Positions 30,549 to 41,466 of a DNA stretch of 51,181 nucleotides are shown piece by piece. The stretch is taken from contig JAUCBJ010008214.1 of NCBI GenBank assembly GCA_032718475.1, forward strand, positions 1 to 51,181. Direction: 5' to 3'. Under the pieces are notes generated by a model, which did not search any database, was not told the DNA's origin, and worked only from the letters and a program-made list of their open reading frames with translations. The first letter of the stretch is position 1, and every line of letters begins with the position of its first letter. A program made the position numbers and the translations under genes. The DNA comes from Nemertoderma westbladi. Lineage: Eukaryota > Xenacoelomorpha > Nemertodermatida > Nemertodermatidae.

Positions 30549-31062
30549 TTACAATATGATTTCTGCTGACTGGAATTATTTAATTCAGAAACACATTGTC
30601 ATCTATATTGTTATCTATGGTTGATTAAAAAGCAATAAACACACATATAAACACAATAAGCATAAACCATACAGTATAATAAAAATTTTAAAAAATTTGT
30701 TCTAGAATGTTTAGAATTGTTTGTTCAAAATGTCTTGTTCAAAACTCTTCGAACACCCATATCTCATCAACTATGTCTACACGAAATTAACGTTATCCCT
30801 CGCTATTTGGAAACCTGGTAACGTCACATTTCCGTCGGTAGGCCTTCCGTAGAAACCTCTATAAGGTCATGGAGTTGTGCCGCTAGTGAAATATCGGCGG
30901 AGACACACGTCTCCATTTCAAAACATTTCAAAATCTATTTCAAATGCTTGTAGCTAAAGTTCGAAAGCGAAAATATAAATTATAACTCGCATACACTTAA
31001 GTCGGGAGTTTAAACTATCTCTTTGAAGGGAATTTGGGGTGGAGGGGGTGCCTGAATTAAGA
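30549..31062. other. Non-coding stretch between SINE and LINE end
   Basis: AT-rich sequence without a credible ORF or repeat that I could recognise. Confidence 0.5.
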
Positions 31063-31398
31063 CTACTATTAGGATCGGCATGCTGCATTGCATGCAGCTA
31101 TAATTGTAGCTGCATTTTTATGAATGCTGTGCTTGCTTGACGACAAAATTGCGCCGCCACAACTCCCTATCACCCATGACATTTGCTAGACCATCCGCAT
31201 CTACAAGGCCAGTGTCCTTTAAGATGCGTCTCAAGAAAGTCATGGGCTGTCCACCATGCTTATTCACTCCATGAGGCTGCCAAAGCACAAGATTATGCAC
31301 TGGCTGGTCCATACGGCGAAAGCAATGTCCCGCAAAGCGGAGGCGGGTCTGTTCTAGTATTAAGCCTGGGGGAACCAATGGGACACCTCAATGTTATA
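31063..31398 (-). pseudogene. LINE family A 3' end, inverted copy 1
   Basis: Read on the minus strand, 86 codons match the C-terminus of the LINE at 25131-26275: LRFAGHCFRRMDQPVHNLVL and HGVNKHGGQPMTFLRRILKD, ending at 31118. The non-coding 3' end AATGCAGC...GCATGCCGATCCTA and a short (TAG)-type tail follow at 31063. This copy has no internal stop in the part present, in contrast to the plus-strand copy. It faces the plus-strand LINE across the MYND gene, so the 4.8-kb gene block is flanked by inverted LINE 3' ends. No target duplication was found. Confidence 0.8.
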
Positions 31399-31554
31399 CC
31401 GAAACCTAGCGGGGGGGGGTGGGGCGTTCCCCGGGAAGTACAGTAGCTCGCATTCTACTTCCATTAAATAAATGTATTATAAGGACTCTCTATCATACTG
31501 TGGGGCGAGCCACGAAGTGAGTGAGCCTTAGCGTAGTGGTACCATTAATCAACC

Positions 31555-31601
31555 TGTCGTTCTGTCGTTCTGTCGTTCTGTCGTTCTGTCGTTCTGTCGT
31601 G
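31555..31601. repeat. Octamer microsatellite (TGTCGTTC)n
   Basis: TGTCGTTC is repeated about five times without change near the left end of the 1567-bp segment. Confidence 0.95.
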
Positions 31602-32527
31602 TTCAATTTTAAACGTTAATAACTCGGCCAATCTTTGATGAAATCTATCCAAACTTGGTACACATGTTGTTTGGCAAAAGTTTAGAAATTTTCCAAGTAG
31701 AATTTCCGTGTGGCCTTCGAGAAGCTAAGATAATAGCAGTTAATTAGTTAATTAAGTTGATTGCGGTGAAAACGCCATTTTCAACCTGCCTTTTAATGGA
31801 AATTAATTGTTTTACAGTATAAGATTTAAATAATTATACTTAAAAATTATACAGATATAATCCCCATACGCCATTCTATTATAGTTTTTAATTAGTTTAA
31901 GTGATTTGCTTTAATAAATGTGTCTTTAATTGATCTAAACGTAATTAAACCGCACAATTATTGAGTACAAATTTAATCCTTCCCATTATTGGTCAAGTCT
32001 CTGCTGGTGTGGAGCTAGCTGCTGGGAGTTGTGGCTGTAGACTAACCTGAGAGGAATTGTAATAGAGGCAACCAGTATTGCTATTCCAGCCCAATCACTG
32101 AATTGTGTTTATTATAGGCTGGACGGGCCGCATAACCGTTCGACTATTACTACTATTGCTATCTCAGTTAAGTGACAGATATAATAACATAAATACAATC
32201 CATGGCATTGCTGTTGTAGGCTTCTGAAATAGTTTATTCCACAATGTATATGTCTGGTTATTTTTTAATTGAATTTTTGCAAAGTAGTAAAATTAATGTT
32301 CTTAAAAATAATATTATTATTTTATATGTAACCTAGGAAATTAGCTACATTTTTTCGCTGCAGCTTTAAGAGTGTACATTGATTTAATATTATTTCAATA
32401 CCCATATTACTACATCGGCATAAGATGCGTTGGCGTTGTATCACACATCTCCACATATCACACATCTCCACATAGATGTATCAACAGTTACTCGCACAGT
32501 TTCGAAACTTCGCATAGTTATAACTGT

Positions 32528-32850
32528 ATAAAGATCGTCAGTCTGCGTTTAGGAAAAATATTTTATGACAAAACAGGACAAGCGACGAGCGCAACGAGGC
32601 ATATAATGAAGACGAGTACTGCGTTGACTAAATTATTATATAAACCACCTGGCTTCACATATTGATCGCATCCCTAGTTATTATTATTATAAAGATCGTC
32701 CTAGCTTGCGTTTAAGAAATATATTTAAATACAAAACAGGACGAACGCAAAGAGGCTTATAATGAAAACGAGTACTGCGTTTATTATATTCCTATAAACC
32801 ACCTGGCTTTGCATATTTAACGTGCGATTGGAAATAAGTTCGTGCTACCC
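32528..32850. repeat. Two direct repeats of about 150 bp, period 161
   Basis: ATAAAGATCGTC starts at 32528 and 32689. Both units contain ACAAAACAGGAC, GAGTACTGCGTT and AAACCACCTGGCTT in the same order. The pair lies in the right half of the 1567-bp segment. Confidence 0.85.
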
Positions 32851-33516
32851 TTCCGTGGGTGGTAGATGTCGCGGTTATGTATTGGTGGTTGGGAAGGGTG
32901 GGGGGGGGGGGGGGGGAGATTAAAAGGGGTGAACACGTACTGTCCACCTTTCTTTGATTGATTGGTGGTGTGGGTAAATTTCTCAAAACCTGATTTTGTG
33001 ATACAGTCGCTGCATTTTAATTTGTATATAATAACTAGGCCTCGTGCTGCGCGAAGTCCCCACGAACGTGTACTAGGCCTAGTTGTACTGTACGGGCCTA
33101 TATTGATATAGTTATAAACTATTAGATATATATTTAAGAAAAAACGTGAAACTTTCAGTTAAACTGTGTGTACTGTAACTTATAGAGATATATAGAGGCT
33201 TATATCGTAGTCAAATTAATATTGAAATTAAAAATATCATTGGGATAAGAATACACTGAGGGGTTAAATTTTACTTAATTATATTATATTATATTATTTC
33301 GCTCGGCCAATGGTTAAAATTGCACAATATGCACAAATTAAAAATTACAAGTAGTATGAGGGAGAAGACCAACTAGGCTACAATCAGCACTTACAGGAGG
33401 CTCGAAAATATTGTACGCGAGGCGTTCAACACATAAATAAGGTTTTCCAAGTTAAAAAGTATATTGAAGTAAAAAGAGTAAATAAATAATTTAAATAAAA
33501 ATGTACCTAAAAGAAA

Positions 33517-33713
33517 TTACATAAATCTGTTAAAGTTGCACCATTTTAATAGGTCAAATTCACGTAATTTATTTGTAAAAGTTGCTAATGTACGGGCCTC
33601 AACAATATTTACAGGTAATGAATTCCATATGGGCACCACACGGTTTGAAAAAGAATACTTTGTTATTTGAAGTCTAGAGTAGTTTGTAAACAGTTTATGG
33701 CTGTGACCTCTAA
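33517..33713 (-). pseudogene. LINE family B C-terminus, cut at the duplication junction
   Basis: Read on the minus strand, the last 60 or so codons of LINE B (RLQITKYSFSNRVVPIWNSL to the stop at 33517) are identical to 40131-39936. Upstream of 33713 the frame runs into LINE A sequence, because the duplication junction lies here. The open frame extending to 33801 is therefore a chimera of two LINEs in opposite orientation. The sequence to the left (33072-33516) is LINE B 3' UTR, with an (ATTAT)n stretch near 33281-33299. Confidence 0.85.
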
Positions 33714-34265
33714 TGGATCCGGAAGTCAGGTGAGGACCTTCGAATACGTAAGGGAAAGGCATGGGCAGCCTTGAATAGGCTTTCCAGGATTTGGAAGTCA
33801 CATAGATTTAATCGGAAACTTAAGGTCCGACTATTTAGAGCAGCAGTAGTGCCAGTACTCCTCTAGGGGAGTCTATGCTGGGCTCAAACTGCCGATGACA
33901 CCAAACCTCTGGATGTCACATTCACAAGAATGCTACGCCGGGTTCACTGTGTCAAGTACAATGCACACATCTCCAACCAGACACTATATAACATTGGAGG
34001 TGTCTCATTGGTTCCCCCAAGCTTGACACTAGAACAAAGCCGCCTCCTCTTTGCAGGTCATTTCTTTCGCCCTGAGGACCAGCCAGCGCATTATCTTGTG
34101 TTTTGACAGCCTCATGGAGTGAATAAGCATGGTGGACAACCCATGACATGCTTGAGACGTATCTTAAAGGACACTGGCCTTGATGATGCGGATGATATAG
34201 CAAATGTCTTGGGTGATAGGGAGTTGTGGCACCGGAATTTTGTCGACAATCCGCCATAGCATTCT
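33713..34265 (+). pseudogene. LINE family A 3' part, second copy
   Basis: Duplicate of 25723-26275: the thumb and C-terminal part of the broken LINE A, with the same stops. It begins abruptly at the duplication junction and so lacks the RT palm with FADD. Confidence 0.85.
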
Positions 34266-34289
34266 TAAAAATGCAGCTGCAACATTAAT

Positions 34290-34420
34290 TTCTTTTCAGC
34301 AAAACATAATTTTTTTTAGCAAAATATTGATTTTTTTAGCAAAATATTAATTTTTTAAGCAAAATATTGACTTATTTTAGAAAATATTATTTTTTTTAGC
34401 AAAATATTAATTTTTTAATG
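34290..34420. repeat. AT-rich minisatellite, second copy
   Basis: Duplicate of 26300-26430 with the same unit TTTTTTAGCAAAATATTAA. Confidence 0.85.
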
Positions 34421-34548
34421 TTTGAAATTAAAATCGCGTTATACAGTAGTATTTAGCTATATTGAAAATCTATTTGTTTTACAGCTGATGCTTAATCATT
34501 GCCCACTACTACTAAACCATAATAATATTGTAGTGTAGCGATTATCGA

Positions 34549-36399
34549 ATGGAAACAACATGCACTGTCTGTAATGACTTAACCTCAAATCGCTGCAAAC
34601 AATGCAAAAACGTATGGTACTGCAGTCGATCTTGTCAAAAGTCAGATTGGAAAAGGCACAAACAAATGTGCAAAATAAGGGGAGATGTGTTAGCAGAGAG
34701 CAGCACAGATGATAATACTGTTGTTGGTGGTAGTTCCAGAGATGGTGTTGGTGTTGGTGCTGGTACCAATGCTGGTTCCAATGCTGGTGTTGGTGCTAGT
34801 TCCAGTGCTGGTGTTGGTGCTGTGATGAAAAAACCCGATAGGTCATCAATAGGGAGTAATGCAATTCGTATTGGAGGTAAAAAACCTCAATATCACAAGG
34901 AATATCAGAGTAAATACCCCAAGGATACCTTTGGATATTTTATGTTGTCAGTTCAATGGCAAACAGAATTACTTGGTAAAATGAGTGAATCAAACATTTA
35001 TGAAGCTTTGAAGCAATACGGGCCCATGTCCGAATTACTTGCAAAGCGGTGGAATAATACACCGCCGGCAGAAATATCGCGCTTTCTGCAAGACAAATCC
35101 CGAAAGCTCGGGGATATTTTCTATGAACGAACCTTATTGCCAAATATGTATGGTTCACCAGTACCGCAGATTGTACAGGTCTACAATACCATGACTAATC
35201 ACCCTACAACGAGGACTGTCATTAAAAAAGGCAAAACCTATGTTGGCGTAGGTTTTGTTGATTTACATCAGTTGGTAAACGCTGAATTCATAGACCACGA
35301 TGCCGAAGATAAATGGAAACCTACTAAATTTGTTGGATTGGAAATGTCAGAATTTGCTGTAGCTAGAGCAATTATTGTTGAGGAAATGTTATGGACTAAT
35401 TGCTCACCAACCTCCATACTGCAGGTGTGGTACTCATCTTCGTGGAGTCAGAAAACAAACAAATTATTCATGTCTGCTTGCACATCGTTACTCGACAAAG
35501 ATATTGGTATTGATCTTAAGGTTAGACAACTTATAAACTGGTGGAGAAAGGAAAGTGAATCTAAAAGTTCTAAACCAGCTTGGGATGCGAACTTATTTCA
35601 GGGTGAACAGATGTCCCGTTTGTGTAACTTACGCTATCAAATAGACCGAATGGATTACGCTCGGTATCTGCAAACGGGTTACCTCTTTGGATCAACCGAG
35701 GCAGAGTTCAAACATGGGAATGTCACCATGTATGAACGACGTGGTCACCATAAAACTCCTGAAGATTTCTTCGATATCGTTTCATCTTCAATTTCACATG
35801 ATGGCATATCAATTATGTCTTCAGTCACATCTTATATGACATCGCAAATACAAACCCTTGTACAGTTAGTCACTTCTAAAGACCTTCACGTGAAATTCCG
35901 TGTTGCTAAGTTGGATGTATCTAACAGAGCAATTTTATCCGAAATTCGAGATTTAAATCCTTACAGCATTGATTGGTCTAATGTCCCTGAATACATGCCA
36001 AGGGATTACTTTCTTACAATGGCTAGAGCTTGCAGTGTTGGCGGAACATCTCACACAGTACACTTCATGAACTGGCCAACGGTTGTCTACGGTACGTCTT
36101 TGTTAGATTATGAGAACAAACAGCAAATTTTCAATGAAATAAAGACTGAGTGGAATGATGGTTTTAAAAGACGAGATATCCCAGCAAAGATTCCGTATAT
36201 CTGCAGAGATGGTGTGAGAGTAAATTTGATGAACAAGTCTGAGGCAATTTTGGCAGTCCGTTATTATAGAAATTTCGCAACCTATATATTTGATGAGAAT
36301 GTTGATCATTTCGCGGTAACTAATGATCCAGCGACAGATATTTACAACCCATTCTTGAGAACGGCTTCTCCAGTGTTATTTTGCACCTTTAACTTTTGA
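34549..36399 (+). CDS. MYND zinc-finger protein, 616 aa, copy 2
   Basis: The encoded protein is identical to that of 26559-28409, with the same complete MYND finger, Gly/Val/Ala/Ser spacer and uncharacterised C-terminal region. It carries about 835 bp of duplicated upstream DNA, so if the promoter lies within that stretch both copies have it. The 3' flank is also duplicated, including the AATAAA now at 36729-36734. Upstream beyond 33713 the context differs: LINE B here, the RT part of LINE A for copy 1. Complete identity implies a very recent duplication, gene conversion, or an assembly artefact. Confidence 0.85.
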   Translation: METTCTVCNDLTSNRCKQCKNVWYCSRSCQKSDWKRHKQMCKIRGDVLAESSTDDNTVVGGSSRDGVGVGAGTNAGSNAGVGASSSAGVGAVMKKPDRSSIGSNAIRIGGKKPQYHKEYQSKYPKDTFGYFMLSVQWQTELLGKMSESNIYEALKQYGPMSELLAKRWNNTPPAEISRFLQDKSRKLGDIFYERTLLPNMYGSPVPQIVQVYNTMTNHPTTRTVIKKGKTYVGVGFVDLHQLVNAEFIDHDAEDKWKPTKFVGLEMSEFAVARAIIVEEMLWTNCSPTSILQVWYSSSWSQKTNKLFMSACTSLLDKDIGIDLKVRQLINWWRKESESKSSKPAWDANLFQGEQMSRLCNLRYQIDRMDYARYLQTGYLFGSTEAEFKHGNVTMYERRGHHKTPEDFFDIVSSSISHDGISIMSSVTSYMTSQIQTLVQLVTSKDLHVKFRVAKLDVSNRAILSEIRDLNPYSIDWSNVPEYMPRDYFLTMARACSVGGTSHTVHFMNWPTVVYGTSLLDYENKQQIFNEIKTEWNDGFKRRDIPAKIPYICRDGVRVNLMNKSEAILAVRYYRNFATYIFDENVDHFAVTNDPATDIYNPFLRTASPVLFCTFNF

Positions 36400-38277
36400 T
36401 ATTCAAAATCTGTGTGTTGAATGATCAATACCTCATTTGTAATATATACAACCAGACAACTACAAGGATTACTATTACATATATATTAACTTATTCTCTA
36501 TATAAAGCTCAAATTGTGTATGTATGTTTGTTTGTTCATCTATCTCCTCCTATTCTTCTGGCTCTCGCGATATGGGGAAAGTACCTTTTGATTCAGCGTG
36601 GTCCGGGGTTCTGTATATAGTAATTTTCACCGATATGCAGTGAATATTTACGGTACATTTATAGTACTTTGTCAGTATTTATTGCAATTCGATTAGTGTA
36701 TTTTTGATTCTATGAGACGAACACAGTTAATAAAAGGTCAAACCCATATCTCATTATTGAATGTTTGAAACTCGGAACATAGTAATCTCTATATTAATAC
36801 CTAGCTGATTGTTGTATACTGATTATTGTATAGTAGTGTTGAAGTTGTTGTGTAGTTGTTGTGGGTAATACTCATATAATAATGTTCAAAATCAATCAGC
36901 TGCCTAATAAGGGCCAATAGACTGACAATTTATATGACTAATATATATAAACAGACAATACTGTGTGGTAGCTAAATTCAATTTGGATGCGACAGTCGAG
37001 GGAACATATTTCCATAATATAAGGTCAATATGGAGAGTACCCACCATATTATAGAATAAATTAATATAATAAGCTTCAGTGAAACTAAGCGAATGAGGAC
37101 AAATATATTTTAAAATTAATTAATGTTGGTGAAGCACATCATCATCATCTGCAGGTTGACAATCCAATTAATGACAATTCGGTATTATTTGTTTTGGTTT
37201 TTTATTAACAAAAGGAACTACATCCAAATTCATTATTAACTTGTGCGGCACGCGAAGCGCGCCTCTGGCTTGCTAGTCACTAATAAAATAATAATTATTC
37301 AGTAGTTGTACTGCTGATTAATTTAATATACCTAATTTAAAATACCACTGCCTTCGTGGCTCCAGGGTAAAGTGGAGAAGCAGCCAGGCCTTCGAGAACG
37401 GTACACGCACCACATAAGTATGTAAGTGCTAACGCGGGATTTCCTTGGTAAAGTGGCACCATACCAGTGATTTCTGACAAGTAATATCTCAGTAACAGAC
37501 TTTAGAAACATTTAGCAACACCAATTCGCACCACCCGCAAGAGGGCTCAAGAGTTCTAAAGTGCTACCTTACTAAAAACACCAATAACAATAGTAATATT
37601 AGCAAAGTTAGGAGTTCAAAGTGATGGTATCTGTAAATCTTGAAAGATAATGATAAAAAAGGTGTTTTTGTGTTGAATATGGCAAGACCCCACACATCAT
37701 TAAGGGCTAATTCATTATTCGTTCTTTGGGATGTATGTGAAAGGATATTGAATTATAGTATAATAGGCCTAAATATTTAATCATTTTGTTTCAAAAATAC
37801 CAAGGATACAATTACAGAATAAAGGTTTTCTAATGTTTCTTATACTGTAGTGTTATTGATTGCTTGAAAATCATGATGTTCAGAATAAATTTAAATTACA
37901 TTATTTGAACGTTTCAAATTGGTTGGTAACATTATTTTAACGTTTCAAATTGGTTGTAATCTGAATCCATCGGTGGGTGGTGGGGGTGGGGGATGTACAG
38001 TGTACGTACACACCAAATTTTATACTACCAAGTTTTTGCTAATTTCATTTGTGAAAATGTTCTCAAACATAAAATATATTCAATTAAAATATATTATAAC
38101 GTTCTATATTTTTCGTTTACATAATAAAATAGAGAATCTTAAAAAAATGTTCTCTATTAAAAAAAAAAAATTTCTGCATTTCCAATCGCTAATTTCTCAG
38201 GCTACCAAAGGGGGTCAGAACCTTGATGCGCATATAAGACAATGAATGCTTGTATTTATGGACGTATGTTACTATAA
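36400..38277. other. 3' flank of MYND copy 2
   Basis: Duplicate of 28410-30287. No gene is visible apart from the polyadenylation hexamer at 36729-36734. Confidence 0.5.
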
Positions 38278-38538
38278 TTGTCGCAGTGTCCGAGTGGATA
38301 CGGCGCCTGAACTGCTTACACAATAGTGTTTGGTGGTGCAGGTTCGAATCCGACTAAAGGCTGTAGAAATTTCGCACTGGTGTGTCCCTAGGCAAGACAC
38401 TTTAGACATTAGTGCCTACGTCAACCCAGCGGTATAATGGGAACCTGGCTTTGCTGGGGTAATGATAATAAAAGCGCTTTGAGTATGCTGAGCGTAGAAA
38501 AGCGCTATATAAATAACCAATATTATTATTATTATTAT
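38278..38538 (+). mobile_element. tRNA-derived SINE, copy 2
   Basis: Duplicate of 30288-30548 with the same A and B boxes (B box GGTTCGAATCC at 38341-38351). It arrived here by the segmental duplication and not by a new insertion. Confidence 0.85.
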
Positions 38539-39052
38539 TTACAATATGATTTCTGCTGACTGGAATTATTTAATTCAGAAACACATTGTCATCTATATTG
38601 TTATCTATGGTTGATTAAAAAGCAATAAACACACATATAAACACAATAAGCATAAACCATACAGTATAATAAAAATTTTAAAAAATTTGTTCTAGAATGT
38701 TTAGAATTGTTTGTTCAAAATGTCTTGTTCAAAACTCTTCGAACACCCATATCTCATCAACTATGTCTACACGAAATTAACGTTATCCCTCGCTATTTGG
38801 AAACCTGGTAACGTCACATTTCCGTCGGTAGGCCTTCCGTAGAAACCTCTATAAGGTCATGGAGTTGTGCCGCTAGTGAAATATCGGCGGAGACACACGT
38901 CTCCATTTCAAAACATTTCAAAATCTATTTCAAATGCTTGTAGCTAAAGTTCGAAAGCGAAAATATAAATTATAACTCGCATACACTTAAGTCGGGAGTT
39001 TAAACTATCTCTTTGAAGGGAATTTGGGGTGGAGGGGGTGCCTGAATTAAGA

Positions 39053-39388
39053 CTACTATTAGGATCGGCATGCTGCATTGCATGCAGCTATAATTGTAGC
39101 TGCATTTTTATGAATGCTGTGCTTGCTTGACGACAAAATTGCGCCGCCACAACTCCCTATCACCCATGACATTTGCTAGACCATCCGCATCTACAAGGCC
39201 AGTGTCCTTTAAGATGCGTCTCAAGAAAGTCATGGGCTGTCCACCATGCTTATTCACTCCATGAGGCTGCCAAAGCACAAGATTATGCACTGGCTGGTCC
39301 ATACGGCGAAAGCAATGTCCCGCAAAGCGGAGGCGGGTCTGTTCTAGTATTAAGCCTGGGGGAACCAATGGGACACCTCAATGTTATA
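39053..39388 (-). pseudogene. LINE family A 3' end, inverted copy 2
   Basis: Duplicate of 31063-31398, again open for 86 codons (39368-39108, minus). The G run just to its right has one G fewer than in the first copy. Confidence 0.85.
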
Positions 39389-39935
39389 CCGAAACCTAGC
39401 GGGGGGGGTGGGGCGTTCCCCGGGAAGTACAGTAGCTCGCATTCTACTTCCATTAAATAAATGTATTATAAGGACTCTCTATCATACTGTACTAGGCCTA
39501 GTTGTACTGTACGGGCCTATATTGATATAGTTATAAACTATTAGATATATATTTAAGAAAAAACGTGAAACTTTCAGTTAAACTGTGTGTACTGTAACTT
39601 ATAGAGATATATAGAGGCTTATATCGTAGTCAAATTAATATTGAAATTAAAAATATCATTGGGATAAGAATACACTGAGGGGTTAAATTTTACTTAATTA
39701 TATTATATTATATTATTTCGCTCGGCCAATGGTTAAAATTGCACAATATGCACAAATTAAAAATTACAAGTAGTATGAGGGAGAAGACCAACTAGGCTAC
39801 AATCAGCACTTACAGGAGGCTCGAAAATATTGTACGCGAGGCGTTCAACACATAAATAAGGTTTTCCAAGTTAAAAAGTATATTGAAGTAAAAAGAGTAA
39901 ATAAATAATTTAAATAAAAATGTACCTAAAAGAAA

Positions 39936-40898
39936 TTACATAAATCTGTTAAAGTTGCACCATTTTAATAGGTCAAATTCACGTAATTTATTTGTAAAAG
40001 TTGCTAATGTACGGGCCTCAACAATATTTACAGGTAATGAATTCCATATGGGCACCACACGGTTTGAAAAAGAATACTTTGTTATTTGAAGTCTAGAGTA
40101 GTTTGTAAACAGTTTATGGCTGTGACCTCTAAGTCCAGAGCGTGGAGCAATTTTGAACCAGTCAAAATCAAGATCGACCAACTGTCTTTCAATTGAATAT
40201 ACCATCTTCAGATCAAAGATTAATCGTCGGACTTCTAGAGGTTGCAGCTTGAGGTACTCTGAACGTTGCAAGTAACTAGTATTGTGATTACCTAGATGAC
40301 ATCGGGCAAAAAGTCTTCTTGTGAAGTACCTTTGCACCCGTTCAATGAGGTCAATGCTACCTTTCTGGAACGGAGACCAGATCGGCGTACAATATTCCAG
40401 CAAAGGTCTGACATACGATTTGTATGCAGTTAACAGAGCTTTCTGGTTGGATGTATAAAAACAACGAAAAATCATATTAATTATTTTAAAAGATTTCACG
40501 GCTTGTTCTCGGCAATATTTATCGAACTTGAGATCCGAACAAACGGTAATCCCAAGGTCTCTGCAATTAGTTTCAGATAAAAGTAAATTACCATTTAAAA
40601 AATAACTAGTTTTACTATTATTTGCACCAATATATATTACTGTACATTTATGGGCAGCAACCTTTAATTGCCACTCACTAGCCCACCACTCAAGAGACTC
40701 AAGAGCCGTCACTAGTAAGTGGCTATCAACGGTTGGTGCATACAATTTAACATCGTCGGCAAAGAGTTTACTTTTGCAAGTTCCTAGTACCTCCGGTAAA
40801 TCATTGATAAAAAGTACAAATAATATAGGTCCTAACACGCTCCCCCTGGATAGTTCCAGAACGGACTGAGCACACATCTGAAAAATAATTACCAACAA
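39936..40898 (-). pseudogene. LINE B: RT palm (second half), thumb and C-terminus
   Basis: From about residue 20 the sequence is SVLGPILFVLFINDLPEV, then KSKLFADDVKLY with the catalytic Asp pair, then KCTVIYIGANNSKTSYFLNG. The thumb region SYVRPLLEYCTPIWSPFQKG and the terminal VVPIWNSLPVNIVEA are standard for CR1/L2-like ORF2. The first 18 residues are out-of-frame sequence caused by the frameshift at about 40860. The last 65 codons also exist at 33713-33517. Confidence 0.8.
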
Positions 40899-41466
40899 GT
40901 ACTCGTTGGGTTCTGTTCGATAAAAAAGCCGTTAGCCAAGCTAAAAGATCACCAGTGATACCATAACTAGATAATTTACAAATAAGCTTAGAATGCACCA
41001 CAGAATCAAACGCCTTTGCAAAATCTATGTAAATTATATCAATATTGTTCCGTTTATCTACTAAATTGTACCATTGTGTTACACATTCCAACAACTGAGT
41101 ACAGGTTGACCTACGTTTTAAAAATCCGTGTTGTGCCCCTGTAATTATTTTATTAGTTAGTAAGTACTCGGTAAGTTCCAGCTTAATGCATGCTTCCATG
41201 ATTTTGCATGTTACACAAGTAAGGGAAACTGGTCTATAATTGTACGGGTCGGATGGGTCACCCTTTTTAAATATTGGTATTATGTTGGCTGTTAACCAAA
41301 TCGAAGGCAGAGCATGTGTTTCGAATGAAACTATAAATAATGCAGCCAGCGGCGTTGCAAGGCAACGAGCTAGCTTCACAAATAAGATACTGGGTAACCC
41401 ATCAGGTGTACGGACGCCCAGTTTTACATGGTAAACGCCATAAAATATAAAACACCTTAGGTGCAC
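40801..41466 (-). pseudogene. LINE B: N-terminal RT part
   Basis: The segment contains TPDGLPSILFVKLA, then PSIWLTANIIPIFKKGDPSD and NYRPVSLTCVTCKIMEACI (RT motifs 0-2), QHGFLKRRSTCTQLLECVTQ, and IIYIDFAKAFDSVVHSKL (motif A, first catalytic Asp). It ends in frame-shifted residues after SGTIQG. The ATG at 41466 is incidental: the true frame enters from the endonuclease ORF upstream. Confidence 0.8.

Larger units (their letters stand above)
31502..33068. mobile_element. 1567-bp segment present only in the first duplicate, likely mobile
   Basis: The second duplicate runs straight from 39490 into sequence matching 33069 onward, so this segment is an insertion in copy 1 or a deletion in copy 2. 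TGT borders it on both sides (31499-31501 and 33069-33071), compatible with a 3-bp target duplication. Its ends start GGGGCGAGCCACGAAG and finish GTCCCCACGAACG, with GTGGGG/CCCCAC as a very short inverted pair. The right-hand end recurs in reverse at 44768-44808 as an abrupt boundary, which supports a mobile origin. No protein is encoded. Confidence 0.6.
25723..33712. repeat. Tandem duplication, first copy (7990 bp)
   Basis: 25723-31501 is repeated at 33713-39490 with a constant offset of 7990 until one G is missing from a G run (31411 versus 39401). 33069-33712 is repeated at 39488-40131. The only substantial difference is 31502-33068, which is absent from the second copy. The unit starts within LINE A and ends within LINE B, which continues past the second copy. 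I saw no substitutions between the copies in the segments compared, and the 616-aa proteins are identical. Confidence 0.95.
33713..40131. repeat. Tandem duplication, second copy (6419 bp)
   Basis: This repeats 25723-31501 and then 33069-33712. It lacks 31502-33068. Its left junction joins LINE B (CTCTAA) to LINE A (ATGGATCC) with a 1-base overlap. At its right end it runs without a break into the rest of LINE B. Confidence 0.95.
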
